Of a stretch of DNA of 64,000 bases, positions 13,201 through 62,854 are shown piece by piece. Under the pieces are notes generated by a model that was not told the origin of the DNA, searched no databases, and saw only the letters and a list, made by a program, of their open reading frames with translations. Source of the DNA: Candidula unifasciata (lineage: Eukaryota; Mollusca; Gastropoda; Stylommatophora; Geomitridae); contig CAJHNH020002471.1 of assembly GCA_905116865.2 (NCBI GenBank), positions 43,301 through 107,300 on the forward strand, written 5' to 3'. Within the stretch, counting starts at the first letter, position 1, and each line of letters starts with the position of its first letter. Made by a program: the position numbers and the translations under genes.

Positions 13201-16200
13201 CTCATTCATCAAAGGCTCATGACTGTTTAACTAACTTCACTCCCATATACTGAACATCTCATTCATCAAAGGCTCATGACTGTTTAACTTCACTCCCATA
13301 TACTGAACATCTCAATCATCAAAGGCTCATGACTGTTTAACTTCACTCCCATATACTGAACATCTCATTCATCAGGCTCATGACTGTTTAACTTCACTTC
13401 CATAAACTGAACATCTCATTCATCAAAGGCTATGTCTTTGGAAGCTAGTCTGCAGACCTGGGATTTTGATTACCTACACAAATAAGTACTTTGCTTCTTT
13501 TTGCATGTTAGACTTTTAGTGCAGTGGACTTCCGCGTTTCACATGACATTTCCCACACAAGATTCCTAGGGGTATAAAGTGTCGTGGCATATGGACAAAT
13601 GGGTCTGATTCAATTTCTTCCCATGCCATTGTTTATGAACTCTTTATCTCTAGGGATTATCAGTTTCAAGAATCCGTGACGCTTTTTTTTTTATTCTTCT
13701 TCTACATTCAGACATCAGTGTAAATATATTTAAAGAAATCAGTAGTCAACTTGAGGTTGTTGACATCTCCCCAGAGTTTGTCCTAAAAATGAGCAGGTGT
13801 CAGCCAGAATAATTTTCTCTGTTCGGCATATGTTGGACACCCTTGCAGCAAATATTTAGCTGTCATTATACCACTTCCAAAGTTACAATCATAAGTGCCT
13901 CCTAACTTGAGCTAACTGAACAAGTGGTGTTGAGCATATTATGGCTGTGTGGAGTCTAAAGATGAATAATTGTTATCTTTGGTCTAGATGGTAGTATGCA
14001 TCATCCTTCTTGCAGCCTGGATGTTCAGAATCCTATTTGGCACTATAGGTACTCTTCATAAACCACATGGCCTCATCATATGTTATATCTATATCAGGAT
14101 GGGGTAGTCTTTTACCTTCCTTTGCCAATCTGTCAGCCTCTTAATTTCCAGATATGCTGCAATAGGATGGAGTCCACGGTACTATTACAACTCTTGTTGA
14201 TGTCTGACTCAGTTCATGGAGTGCAGCTCTAATGTCTGCTAGTTCTGTATTGTTTTTGCTCTTCAGTACTGTTACAATTGACTTCACATCATCTGCATTT
14301 CAAACAGACAAAACATATGGATGCCCCACAAATGGTCATGTAGATACCAATGCTAAAACACATTGTTCATTGTTCACTCATTGTTCGTGGTTTCCTGTCT
14401 CGTCGCTCCCAGGGTATGCAGTCTATTCAGTGAAAAATCATTTTCCATGAAACTGAAAGCCTCACAGCGTTTGGCCTCTCATATGGCATCAAAAATGTCT
14501 CTCCTGTCCACACAGGGTCCATTCCTGACAATCGCTCTGCCAGCCAGATCAAACAGAAACGGTTTTCATGTACTGAAGTAACTATGTCATAAAAACAGAA
14601 CCCAATAGTGCTAGAACAATTATAGCGGTGTTCTGAGATTTCTCACAACCTGTGTTTGTAAAAAGTTAAATGTTATAAGTCAGCTTGTTTCAATCACTGT
14701 TAGCCAATCAAAGGGTGTGAATGTAGAATGGCTTAATGCCAAAAACCCTGAGTCAGCCTGGGGATCATTTAGGGCCTCATGACTAGTACTGTCGCCAAGG
14801 ACTCTGAAAGTTAGGACATTTATTTATGCTCCTGAAGGAAAAAAAACTCCATCCCCTTACCAGGGATTGAACTAGGGTCTCCCGCATGACAGCCTAATGT
14901 TTCAACTGCTTGGCCAGCTGCTCCTCTTGGTATCAGCCTACTAGGGAAATTGGGGCATGCAGTAAAATAAAGGACCCATTTCCCCGCTTTCAGGTGTATT
15001 GGGCATATAGGGCTAGACCTATATTTTATAGACCAATTGGTACTTGGTGGGTGATGTGGTCAACATCATGCCGGCTACCTTTACTTCCTAGGACTGCTCC
15101 TGGTACCCACTCAAGGCTGGGTCAACCTGGGAGCCAAGGTCATTCTTTAAGAAAGCTTGGTTCCGCTAGGACAGGAACCCATGAACTTCAGATTCACAGG
15201 CGTAAACATTGATTCATTTATGGCTCCATATTTGTTTCTAATGTTTGGAACTACCATTAAAGTTTTCAGGAAGGGCAACTCTAAAATTTTTCTTTGTATA
15301 TGAGTCTTTTTTCGCCCAGGCGTGGTCGCAAACTGATCTGATTCATTGCTAGCATCCTTTCCAGACAGTGCATTTTCAAAGTTCCAACCAAAAGTACATG
15401 CGCAAAATGCGTATTTCTGCGACTGAAGGTCTGAAATGGTTTTAGTCAGATGTTTTTAAATCTGATAATGATAATGAAAATTAGATTTTTTTTAAAAGTA
15501 ATTTGGACCGTGATTTTACACCTTTAAACAAATAGATATACTACCATACTATAGCTAAGCTACACTGAAATCATTGCAGTTTCAGTCTGTATACAACTGT
15601 ACAAAGTAAATAGTAAATAGTGTGTGTATAATGGTCCATTTTTTTCTCTGAAATGTTGTTCAGCGCTGTGAGAACTCAGAGCCTCTGAGTGCTAAACTAA
15701 CCCACAAACTTATCATAACTTTGGAATTTGTTAGGAAATTTAACAAACTTTAAAGTGATATTCTTAAATTTGGATATTCATTGCTTTTGTGGCAGCAAAA
15801 GCACGGTAAGTTAAGAATTCTTTGGTAAAATTTTGTCTTTGTGAACTTAACACTTGCTAAATTCATCTTTTATACTAACTATAACTATATTAAACATTCA
15901 CACTTCATCAGATTCAAACTGTAAATTCATTCCACTTTACAAACAATATATACTTTATTAGGGATTAAAAATATATTATACCCTGTTTTGCCCTTATTGC
16001 CCTCTCTGCCATTTTTATAAAGGGAAATTATTGTGAGCCAAGTCTGTCAAAATGCTTGGGCCTGAAAGAGTTAATACAATAATGAACCCATCATTGTTCT
16101 AATTGTGTTTCTGCTGTGAAATGTTCTAGAAATGTTCTAGGACAGAAAGTGTTAAACAGCACTGGATTATGTTGAACTGATACTTATAACAAAAAAAAAA

Positions 16201-16948
16201 AAAAAACACCCACCTTCAATGCACCCTGGTGGTCTATCAACAGAAAGCTGTTTGGTTGTTCCTGGGCAGCAGCAACACTTTCATGGTCAACTTGTGCTGG
16301 CAGATCAGAACAGGCTGCTGCTCCCTGACTGAGTTCCGGACTGGTTGTATTATTGTGATCCTCGTGAAAACTTGTTGTGACTGAGGCAAACTGTAGGTCA
16401 TCTTCTGAATTAAGTTCTTGGGGGAATGAAAAGAACGTTACTGAATTATTTTCTGTTGCTAAAGAAAAGGGAGTTTGGGGGTTTATATCAGTAACTGCAT
16501 CCTGGTAAAACTCTGAGGAATCAAATAATTGAATCTCAGCTTGTTCCTGTTTTTCCTTTTGCTGTTTTTTCAAATGATGGGCTATTGAAACGTTGATGTG
16601 TTGTCGCCGCTTGTCTGATGCATGATACGTGTCGTAGCAGGTAAAACAAAGTCCAACTTGGCACTGCTCACACCATAGATCAGGATAGTTCCTCTCTTGG
16701 CATACAAGATTTACCTTTTTAGCCTGGCACAAACTGCTCTCTGAAACGACAGCTATCGGTTTCCGGCAGTGGAAATCATATTTTACTTTTGTCTTATGAA
16801 GGCTGCTTTCACAAGCCTGACACTGTGCTGTCTTACAGTCCTGACAATAATACTTTGCCTCCGTATCAATGAAAGGACAACAGAACTTTTCCTCGCAGGT
16901 TTGCTTTGACGACCTAGTTCTAAGTCTTCGTTTAAAGTTTTGTCTCAT
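1715..16948 (-). CDS. ZFYVE1: ZFYVE1/DFCP1-like gene, five N-terminal exons, partial
   Basis: Exons in coding order: 16948-16214, 12598-12109, 8813-8611, 5253-5156, 1829-1715. They give 547 codons with all phases joining, and the gene continues beyond the left edge. Family knowledge: DFCP1 is an ER and lipid-droplet protein that marks omegasomes in autophagy; it has an N-terminal zinc-binding region, a P-loop NTPase domain and two C-terminal FYVE domains that bind PI3P. Seen here: Cys/His-rich region (about residues 20-115), low-complexity linker (120-240), GTPase-like domain (about 240-480) and a second Cys-rich patch (510-547). The Walker A equivalent reads GSSANRKLHT instead of the expected GxxxxGK[S/T], and the DTEG motif reads DTKG. 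It is therefore either a diverged paralogue or a decaying gene. The FYVE exons are outside the window. Confidence 0.88.
1905..2180 (-). mobile_element. LINE-B 3' fragment
   Basis: Reverse-strand remnant of the same 3' end as the copy at 5.9 kb, including a degraded NPLGHRNKGR motif. A CTTCTTC-type tail lies at the left. Confidence 0.6.
2310..3560 (+). mobile_element. LINE-C: end of RT and RNase H, broken
   Basis: The longest LINE-C copy. It encodes the thumb region after RT (LERIQNR, RVILGCTRDTP), a linker, and an RNase H domain with IYTDDS, MEVEAVTAAF, IVTDFESM and GHAGVLGNEQ. The last catalytic Asp appears replaced by Tyr (QAYRLAG). Frame breaks near 2515 and 3225 split it into three reading-frame pieces. 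Jockey/I-like by domain order; not a host gene. Confidence 0.85.
3540..3720 (-). repeat. SINE-1 fragment
   Basis: Reverse-orientation tRNA-like head and partial body; the centre is largely lost. The box-B-like stretch (GATTTGAACTCATGAA) lies near 3651-3666. Confidence 0.55.
3750..4015 (-). mobile_element. Possible degenerate LINE 3' end
   Basis: The - strand reads RPLQMWIQDIEDASAMKAH and ARELARVQ before a stop, resembling the last residues of retrotransposon ORFs. Weak resemblance to 43.14-43.23 kb. Confidence 0.35.
4018..4155. repeat. 46-bp tandem repeat, 3 copies
   Basis: Unit begins CATCACCACTCTCTCCTGGC and ends CCGCCAGAA; near-identical copies, in ZFYVE1-like intron 4. Confidence 0.9.
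4270..4315. repeat. (CT)n and (CA)n microsatellites
   Basis: A TCTCTC run followed by an ACACAC run. Confidence 0.8.
4575..4850 (+). repeat. SINE-1 full copy with tRNA-like head
   Basis: The head has box-A-like GTGGCTAAGGCG and box-B-like CGATCGAAACC. The body shares the GTCGACCCAGCCT, GGGAAGTAAAGACGGC and CCGATTGGTCTGTAAA blocks. Ends in a T-run (4849-4864). Confidence 0.85.
5156..5253 (-). CDS. ZFYVE1: ZFYVE1-like exon 4 (short)
   Basis: Acceptor TTTACAG|GCCCTA, donor GCAA|GTAGGT, phase 0 to 2. Encodes ALDEKFSQKM, then FTDHHFSCRSRCLACK, matching ALSDRFSGEI and FPDEYFTCSSLCLSC of ZFYVE1. It has no internal start codon and was found by reading the - strand. Confidence 0.85.
5395..5480 (-). 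repeat. Repeat F fragment
   Basis: Carries the CAGAAGTGGACAAACAACCA core shared with five other loci, then GGAGTTTACGCTCGTGAATG. Confidence 0.65.
5940..6401 (-). mobile_element. LINE-B 3' half
   Basis: The - strand encodes NSNVKSVLLYGAETW, LRIIEGIEWYDRITN, RWVGHTLRKQ and NPLGHRNKGRPKNTWRRKL, the usual end of an RTE/CR1-like RT ORF, with a CTTCTTCTTC tail at the left. It is separated from its upstream part by the LTR insertion at 6402-8193. Confidence 0.88.
6402..8193 (+). mobile_element. Probable solo LTR, carrying a nested LINE
   Basis: Ends are TGTCACA (6402-6408) and TGTGACA (8187-8193), i.e. TG...CA. The 5-bp duplication GTTAG flanks it at 6397-6401 and 8194-8198. Removing the nested LINE and its duplication leaves about 764 bp. 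An AATAAAG polyadenylation-like signal lies near 8070, as expected in an LTR. No gag or pol sequence is present. Confidence 0.8.
6488..7503 (-). mobile_element. LINE-D: RNase H-domain 3' end, nested in the LTR
   Basis: 5'-truncated copy flanked by a 12-bp duplication AGGGTTGACACA (6476-6487 and 7504-7515), with a GAAGAAG-type tail at the left. The ORF of about 330 residues on the - strand holds a well preserved RNase H: VFTDGSATD, FRAEATALLSAV, IVILSDSLSV and GIQGNERADELAKAG, so all four acidic positions are kept. A Cys/His module (CDCGAERQTPEHILQYC) follows. Confidence 0.9.
8194..8375 (-). mobile_element. LINE-B 5' piece
   Basis: Encodes SYTYLGSNVDKDGGTDRDI, RIQKARGSFIALGNLW and KRKTKL, the segment directly upstream of the 5940-6401 piece. 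The frame continues across the LTR when one GTTAG copy is ignored. Confidence 0.85.
8611..8813 (-). CDS. ZFYVE1: ZFYVE1-like exon 3
   Basis: Acceptor TTGTTAG|GTGTAC, donor TGAAG|GTATTT, phase 1 to 0. Encodes CPLEAFSKICYVGTKTI and RRPEVIFRSLK, equivalent to FPEAFSSIHYKGTRTY and RHPGVIFKALK in vertebrates. Confidence 0.88.
8883..9100 (-). mobile_element. LINE-E fragment
   Basis: The - strand reads SFRKNGLENLVTTEKIDGKR, then GRQKDKYLNGLAMW, related to the end of the LINE-E copy at 30.2-31.05 kb. Confidence 0.65.
9120..9955. other. ZFYVE1-like intron 2, nothing recognised
   Basis: AT-rich with a (TTC)n run near 9181-9200. No coding or repeat similarity was noted apart from a weak LINE-C-like trace near 9690. 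Confidence 0.4.
9960..10140 (-). mobile_element. LINE-C RNase H fragment
   Basis: The - strand contains SLRMEVQAVTAAFGRLKN, matching MEVEAVTAAFRWLEN of the 2.3-3.5 kb copy. Confidence 0.7.
10178..10213. repeat. (GA)n microsatellite
   Basis: About 17 GA units followed by a short G-run. Confidence 0.95.
10378..10580 (+). repeat. Repeat F copy
   Basis: Shares AGTTCTGGTTGTTCATCCAC, ACAGATCTGACTTGTTTGTA and TGGTTCCTTGCCTCTCAGG with the other five copies. Confidence 0.75.
11224..11408. mobile_element. hAT-like MITE, 185 bp
   Basis: Imperfect terminal inverted repeats (CAGAGCTATTCAACT and CAGGGTTGGTCAGCT, 10 of 15 matching). Flanking 8-mers ACTTAGGG and ACTAAAGG match at 6 of 8, as for an old hAT duplication. 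It has no coding capacity. A related piece lies near 61.2 kb. Confidence 0.6.
11560..11740 (+). mobile_element. LINE-C 3' fragment
   Basis: Carries the GGATCTGGCAGACGCTCAAC, ACTCAGGGGAAA and GGAACTCTTTGCTTGCTACT blocks seen near 3.42-3.53 kb. Confidence 0.65.
12109..12598 (-). CDS. ZFYVE1: ZFYVE1-like exon 2 (NTPase domain)
   Basis: Acceptor ACACAG|GTGATG, donor ACACAG|GTTAGT, phase 0 to 1. Encodes DDFIDKLGCDRNDTFKVVSV, a degenerate P-loop, FKTSTCITGV, VMDTKGLLD, LLLKVLAVSDVVIYHTRDEH and LVVFHETANTD, each aligning with ZFYVE1. Confidence 0.92.
12830..12945 (+). repeat. Fragment related to the 50.2-50.4 kb repeat
   Basis: Shares CTGGGCTCA, CAAGGAATC and TCACATCCTGCTCAT-like blocks with 50.36-50.40 kb; it leads directly into the 53-bp array. 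Confidence 0.55.
12945..13432. repeat. 53-bp minisatellite, about 9 copies
   Basis: Unit contains GGCTCATGACTGTTTAACTT, TCCCATATACTGAACATCTC and ATTCATCAAA. One unit carries a short internal duplication near 13190-13240. In ZFYVE1-like intron 1. Confidence 0.95.
13740..14290 (-). mobile_element. Degenerate RNase H LINE (D-like)
   Basis: The - strand near 14100-14240 reads as a decayed GxxGNxEADRLAKEG motif followed by a His-Pro stretch; several stops are present. Confidence 0.55.
14840..15210 (-). repeat. SINE-1 copy
   Basis: Reverse orientation. Contains GGGCATATAGGGCTAGACCT, TATAGACCAATTGGTACTTG and the reverse of the GGAAGTAAAGG block; the tRNA-like head is at the right. Confidence 0.8.
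15215..16180. other. ZFYVE1-like intron 1, nothing recognised
   Basis: AT-rich; no repeats or coding signals noted other than an A-run at 16191-16206. Confidence 0.5.
16214..16948 (-). CDS. ZFYVE1: ZFYVE1-like exon 1 (start codon, Cys-rich region)
   Basis: Starts with MRQNFKRR at 16948 and ends GALK|GTGGGT, phase 0. It contains the CQDCKTAQCQACESSLH and WCEQCQVGLCFTCYDTYH modules with KRRQHINVS, mirroring the B-box-like zinc modules and the KRRHPVTV stretch of vertebrate ZFYVE1. The SFLLID tail matches the segment that leads into the NTPase domain. Confidence 0.9.
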
Positions 16949-17247
16949 TGTTTCCTCTATACATTCAGGTTTCTCAAGTAATGTGATATTTAAGAATCCT
17001 ACAACTACAAAGAGATGACATTACAAGCATAATTATGACAAATAACGTCTCCACTTTCTCTAGTTGTCTAGAGTTATATATAGAAGCCTGCAGACGATAC
17101 ATCTAGTGATCACTTCCGTAAACAGCGTGCAGTTAAAAACTACCTTATGTAAACATGTCTGAACATGAAACAAATTTACTCATAATATTTCGTGTGGTTT
17201 TGTTTGATTTATGAATGTATGTGCTAATGAAGGCAACGTTCACCTTT

Positions 17248-17278
17248 GTGTGTGTGTGTGTGTGTGTGGGTGTGTGTT
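17248..17278. repeat. (GT)n microsatellite
   Basis: Run of TG dinucleotides with one interruption. Confidence 0.85.
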
Positions 17279-17456
17279 ATTTTGTGAAGCTCACTGATCT
17301 ACTTTTTGTTCGGTTTTATATCTTTATATGATATAATAACAATGAGGCGAAAAAAGAGCCTGCGGCGTTGGACAGGACACGCTAAAAAAACAAACAAACA
17401 AGAACAGAACAATGTATTTGAACCAGAACCCACAGAGGCATAGAAATAAAAGCAGA

Positions 17457-17534
<78 letters not shown>

Positions 17535-17562
17535 CCTTTCTCCCCCCCCCCCCCCCCCCCCC
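17457..17562. repeat. (CT)n microsatellite with flanking C-runs
   Basis: About 34 CT units, then a run of about 18 C near 17545-17562. All reading frames here are artefacts of the repeat. Confidence 0.95.
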
Positions 17563-17699
17563 ACAAAAAAATAACACACACAGAGAAGAGAGAAAGAATT
17601 AAATTTAAAAGATATGGATGACAGGACGACTTCGCCTGAGGTGGTTGAGGTACTACGCCCCTCCTCCTCCTCATCTTCCTCCTTCTTCCTCAGGCAACA

Positions 17700-17960
17700 G
17701 CTTATTTACTGGAGATCTTTAGTAGAACAGTTTGTACTGCAGTGGATTCCTGATCACTGTGGGTTGAAAGGCAATCACAAAACACACATATTGGCCAGAT
17801 GCGGAAGTGACATATTGGAAACAAATGGTTACTTAACCCACCAAGAAACTAAAACATTCATACAATCCAGTATCCTAGAGAGGTGGCTGAAAACACACAC
17901 ATTACATTTTCTCCTCAAGACTCGCTTCATCCCCTCTCTAGAGAGGGACATAGTGTTAAC
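17700..17960 (+). mobile_element. LINE-D RNase H fragment
   Basis: Encodes VLQWIPDHCGLKGNHKTHIL and THQETKTFIQSSILERW, related to VLQWIPAHCGIQGNERADEL in the 6.5-7.5 kb copy. The last catalytic Asp is gone. Confidence 0.75.
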
Positions 17961-18419
17961 AGTATTATATTCAGACTAAGGACAGTGCACAATAAGCTTC
18001 ACCAACATCTGTTCAAACTTTTGGGTGTGTAGTAAACACGCAGACGAGTTCCTGCAGCTTGGCACCAGAAAATGCCGACTCTGTCAACTGTATGTTGCCA
18101 ACGATATGGCTTGTTACAACCACAACGAAGACAAATGCGTATGGTTCGTGGAGATGAATGAATGCGTGAATAAATGAATGAATGAAGGATGCACATCACT
18201 GCACTCGTGACATTCCCACACGTGCAACGGCTCCTTCTTAAGTATCCAACGATGGGTTGATATGCTAAAAGTATCTGTTGCAACCCTATTAAAAATCCGC
18301 CTATGTCTACCCCGCAGCGTTGAATATCTCTCAGGCCCCCTGCTCATCATCGCTGAGTTAGTCCATCAATGTATGAATACTTGGTCTATTCTACTGCACT
18401 TTCTACTTGATCCAAGACA

Positions 18420-18640
18420 GCCTTCACCACATCCGCTTTATCATAAGCAGCTCATCACCCAGAGTGACGGTAGCAGCCAATCTATCAGCTTGAAAATAAA
18501 ACTGTTTATTACTCCGCACATCCGAATATCCTGGAAAGAAAATCCAGATGCTCCTGCTCAATCCTATCAGCTGAACAATACGCTCTGCGCGGAGGACGCC
18601 AGTTTCTATTTTCCGAAGCATGTTCTGTGATATATGGACT
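18420..18640 (-). mobile_element. LINE-C RNase H fragment
   Basis: The - strand reads MLRKIETGVLRAE, parallel to MLRKIRTGMLRAEW of the 2.3-3.5 kb copy, then diverges. Confidence 0.65.
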
Positions 18641-18939
18641 GCGCGATTTCTTCCATAAAGACTACCCGCTTATTGATATACGTTTTCTCTCAGAAGGATC
18701 GAGGAAGAAATGCTCTTAGTATAATACTTGATTATCTTTCGCCGATTTTATCTTCATAAAAAACTTTTTCAAGAATGGCATTCCTATCAGCCATTTTATT
18801 ACCATTTATTCCCAAATGAGTAGGCATCGATGCATCCAACACTGATCATCCTCCTGTGTTAGGATATGAAGTAACGAGACAGATAACTTCTATCAAATCT
18901 GGTCTGCTACACACTTTTGAGTTTTATTTTTAAGTTTTG

Positions 18940-19570
18940 AGTTATGAGATGGATTATCTTCACAGCACTCTGGACACACCCATAGGTGCTAAGATTCCCC
19001 TCTCAACATATTCATCAGCGTCGTGCGGTTAATAGTGCCAGTCCTATGCAGGTTGACAAGACTTCGTGTGTATCCGGTGTAGTTCTTATGCTTGGCTATG
19101 CCAATCTTTACTTCCAATTCTCCTATTAATTGCAGTGATGTGGACACGTTGCTTCCAAAATGCTCAGAACGTCCTATCTGTCTAGGGACATTGACAATGT
19201 CTGCGTGATCCATGGGCCGGCCATCTTCAATTAATGCAGCACCTGCCAGTCTACCAGCTCTTAAATTACCAACAACACCTGCATGCCCTAGGACAAATAT
19301 GAAGGTAACTGCACACACATGTGTTTTGCAATGACTCAATCCACAGTCTGCGTAACTAGCCTGCCTCGAAACACCGGATCATGCTCAAATAATCACCCAG
19401 CACACGCACGCGGGGAAAGTCCTGTGATTCTAGCCACATGAAAGCTTGTGTCACCGCAATCACCTCCATCGTCATGCTGCTGGTAGTCATGGAGAAGGCA
19501 CCGCTGGCTTCTTGAACTGTTTTGCCTGAAGAGCGAGCTGTAAATACCCATGCGCTCTTATGTTTTTATT
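18940..19570 (-). mobile_element. LINE-C-like RNase H 3' end
   Basis: The - strand encodes FVLGHAGVVGNLRAGRLAGA, the final RNase H motif, then INRTTLMNMLRGES and a degenerate WVCPECC module. The ADRLAG Asp is replaced. Confidence 0.7.
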
Positions 19571-19785
19571 TGCAGGCCTGGGCATTTGATAGTGAGTCGG
19601 TTGTCCGGGGACTAAGACATCATCAAAAGAGGTCAAGATTCTTGGGTGTAGGACGTTTGATTAATCAATACAGAACAGTCGTTTTATGGCTTGAGTAGCT
19701 AGGGTAGAAAGGATCGGAGAATCTATAGATTTGTCCGGAGTGCAGGGACGACAGTCCTAACTAATGAGGATTGATTTGATTTGAT

Positions 19786-20060
19786 TCAAAAACCGACATC
19801 ACAGCATTTGGAGCATTTCCATAAGCGCTTCGTCCCCATCTTCAGTAGCCAGCGAAGAGTTCCGATACTAATGGTGCCAGTAGCATTCTGATTAAACGTT
19901 CTTCTTGCCTTTCCTCTGAGCATTTGCCAGAACCTCTCGTCACTCCCCTCTGCATCAATCTCACCAGACTGCTGCTCCGAACTGTACACGCTCTCTTACA
20001 AGGCACTAACCACGTCTGCCCTATCATGTAGCAGTATTCCACCAAGTTGTGCACAGCCAA
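19786..20060 (-). mobile_element. LINE-C 3' fragment
   Basis: The - strand carries LVRLMQRGVTRGSG and ATGTISIGTLRWLLKMGTKR, nearly identical to the end of the 2.3-3.5 kb copy, so this insertion is relatively young. It lies just upstream of the RTF1 leader. Confidence 0.85.
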
Positions 20061-20242
20061 CCTTGAGGATTTGTTGAACTAACATGTGATGCCAATGATT
20101 AAATTTGAAAAAAAAAAATATTAAATAATCTTAGCGAGATTCGGCAATGATTTCATTGACAATGCAAAGTGTAAATCGATTTAATTAGCACTAGTAATTT
20201 ATTTTCGTAATATATTTTTGATGATATATATTTATGTGTTAA

Positions 20243-20428
20243 ATGTTTGTTATGATGGGGGAAAAAACCGAAATAACCGAGGGAAGCGTTTCTCTCTTTG
20301 GTCAACCACAGGAAGTTAATAAAAATCTGGTATCACAATGGTGGTTGTATGAAAGTACTTCCATCGACAAGACGACTTCGCTGTGTCAGTTATATTTTAA
20401 ATTTGTTTTTTGGAAAAAGATTCTCACA
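20243..20428 (+). promoter_or_regulatory. RTF1 upstream leader, open in frame
   Basis: The reading frame of exon 1 stays open upstream to an ATG at 20243. The extra stretch lacks RTF1-like composition, so I treat it as 5' UTR; the ATG at 20429 has a better context and conserved position. No TATA box is evident. Confidence 0.45.
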
Positions 20429-60720
<40,292 letters not shown>

Positions 60721-62030
60721 TCAGTTTTTGGAGTCACTAAATCACAGGCATCTAGTTATTTATCTTTGCCAGATTTTTAATCAGTGTTGGCCTATTTAGC
60801 AGACATACCTAAGATGTGGCAGCCAGCAGTTGATTTGGACTGATCAGATGTGTCTATTGCACGTTTTACTGGCAGACTTCTTGTGAAGCATGACGTTGTG
60901 TTGTACTTATGACTTATCTATGCCAGACAGATTATATGAATGTAATTTATCAGTTTCAGCAGATACTGAAAAACAAACACAATTTATAAATTACATTAAG
61001 TACTGAAAAATGTTCTGGGTTGGTAGTCGATGGATGCTAAATCTGGCATTATGGGGTGTGTCATACTTGTACGAATGTCTGTACATAGGATTCCTGACAC
61101 AGGCTGAATCAGTGCTATTCTGTCTCAGAGGTCAAAATAACAAAAATAGGGATCATCAGTTGCCTGAGCCCTAGCATTGAAAGAACATTACTAACTACAA
61201 TTGGCCACTGTGAGCCACTTGCCAGGCTGCTGCAGGCCAAATTCGGCTTGTTGGCTGCAAGTTGAATAGCCCGGGGCGGGATGATGGGACTGGTTGAATA
61301 CATGACAGCAGTAACTGGACAAAAGAACTGTAATTTCTGACAGTTACTAGACGTTACTGGAAAAGATACTGCTTTGTTATGGGCATTATCTTGTCCAGTA
61401 GTCTTAACTGCCTGCACCACTACAAATCATTGGTACTATGCCAAAGCCATGCTGTTTTGAGAAAATCACATGTGAACATTGAGTGGCAGTTGAAAATTGT
61501 GTAGTTGCATAACAAGTAATAATTAATTTTGACCCGTTCAAAATAAGAATTCACATATGTGATTTTAGCATATTGTAAAAGTGCACCTGTGAAAATAACC
61601 AAATGACCCATGAAATTCACCAAATGACCGGTGAAAAATCAGCCAAAATTTCACTTTAGTAACTGTATGTGGCGTAGTACGAACGAGATGAACACTTACG
61701 AGTCTTGGCTGACTGAATGTCGACTGATTCAGTGAGCCTGAGCATTTGCTGATTCTGTTTAAATTGTAATCTATGTATAGATTTCTGTTTGCCGCTGTGT
61801 TTTCCCCATGTTGTCTGCCTCTTTGTAAAGTTTTAATGGAAAATCATATCTCATATTTAACAGTTTTAATTTTTCTGATGAAGAATATAAACTAAGAATC
61901 CAAAGAAAATATTCTGGACAGATGCCTGTGTGGGTTGTTTCATGTATAGATTTTTCTCAAAACAATTTATTGTCCTTAAAGATTGCTCAGGTTTCACACC
62001 GCAGGTTCAGTCAGCTTAATCTACCCTTGG
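60721..62030 (+). other. RTF1 3' UTR and downstream sequence
   Basis: AT-rich, without coding potential. I found no canonical AATAAA between the stop and 62 kb, so the cleavage site is unknown. It contains a piece of the hAT-like MITE near 61.2 kb. Confidence 0.5.
61200..61273 (-). mobile_element. Fragment of the hAT-like MITE
   Basis: The reverse strand reads GGGCTATTCAACTTGCAGCC and GGCAAGTGGCTCACAGTGGC, parallel to the left half of the 11.22 kb element. Confidence 0.55.
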
Positions 62031-62034
62031 TATT

Positions 62035-62165
62035 CTGTTGATACAGTTGAAATATTTTGGCCACATTAAAAGACATATCACTCTTTTAAAAACTCTACTG
62101 GAGAGAAAAGTTGAAGAAACTCTACTGGAGGGAAACGTGAAGATCAGAGAGCAAGATGTAGACAG
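62035..62165 (+). mobile_element. LINE 3' remnant (E-like)
   Basis: Reads as KYFGHIKRHITLLKTLLERK, similar to the FGRVMRRGKIEHVV region of LINE-E ends. Confidence 0.45.
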
Positions 62166-62249
62166 TAAAACAAGTGGGAGTGCAGCATCAAGAGACAGAA
62201 GAACAGCAGTCTGATAGAGTGTACAACCATGACATTGAAGATCCATTGC

Positions 62250-62850
62250 AACCAACCTTTAGTGTAGAGGTGACATCCATTGCAGTCAACATTTAGTGTA
62301 GAGGTGACATCCATTGCAGTCAACCTTAAGTGTAGAGGTGACATCCATTGCAGTCAACCTTCAGTGTAGAGGTGACATCCATTGCAGTCAACCTTCAGTG
62401 TAGAGGTGACATCCATTGCAGTCAACCTTTAGTGTAGAGGTGACATCCATTGCAGTCAACCTTTAGTGTAGAGGTGACATCCATTGCAGTCAACCTTTAG
62501 TGTAGAGGTGACATCCATTGCAGTCAACCTTTAGTGTGGAGGTGACATCCATTGCTGCCAAAATTTAGTGTAGAGGTGACATCCATTGCAGTCAACCTTT
62601 AGTGTAGAGGTGACATTTATTGCAGTCAACCTTTAGTGTAGAGGTGACATCCATTGCAGTCAACCTTTAGTGTAGAGGTGACATTTATTGCAGTCAACCT
62701 TTAGTGTAGAGGTGACATCCATTGCAGTCAACCTTTAGTGTAGAGGTGACATCCATTGCAGTCAACCTTTAGTGTAGAGGTGACATCCATTGCAGTCAAT
62801 CTTCAGTGTGGAGGTGACATCCATTGCAGTCAACCTTTAGTGTGGAGAGG
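62250..62850. repeat. 34-bp minisatellite, about 18 copies
   Basis: Unit AGTGTAGAGGTGACATCCAT plus TGCAGTCAACCTTT. Downstream of RTF1. Confidence 0.96.
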
Positions 62851-62854
62851 CCAC

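Larger units (their letters stand above)
16949..20242. promoter_or_regulatory. Intergenic region between divergent ZFYVE1-like and RTF1 genes
   Basis: The two start codons face away from each other. The region should hold both promoters, but most of it is retroelement debris and simple repeats. No TATA or CpG-rich core was recognised. Confidence 0.5.

Noticed and set aside
17299..17674. Arg-Glu or Ser-Leu repeat proteins
   Set aside because: Translation of the (CT)n/(GA)n and C-run microsatellites.
20243..20428. N-terminal extension of RTF1 by 62 residues
   Set aside because: In frame, but without RTF1-like composition; the conserved start is at 20429. Left as possible, not adopted.
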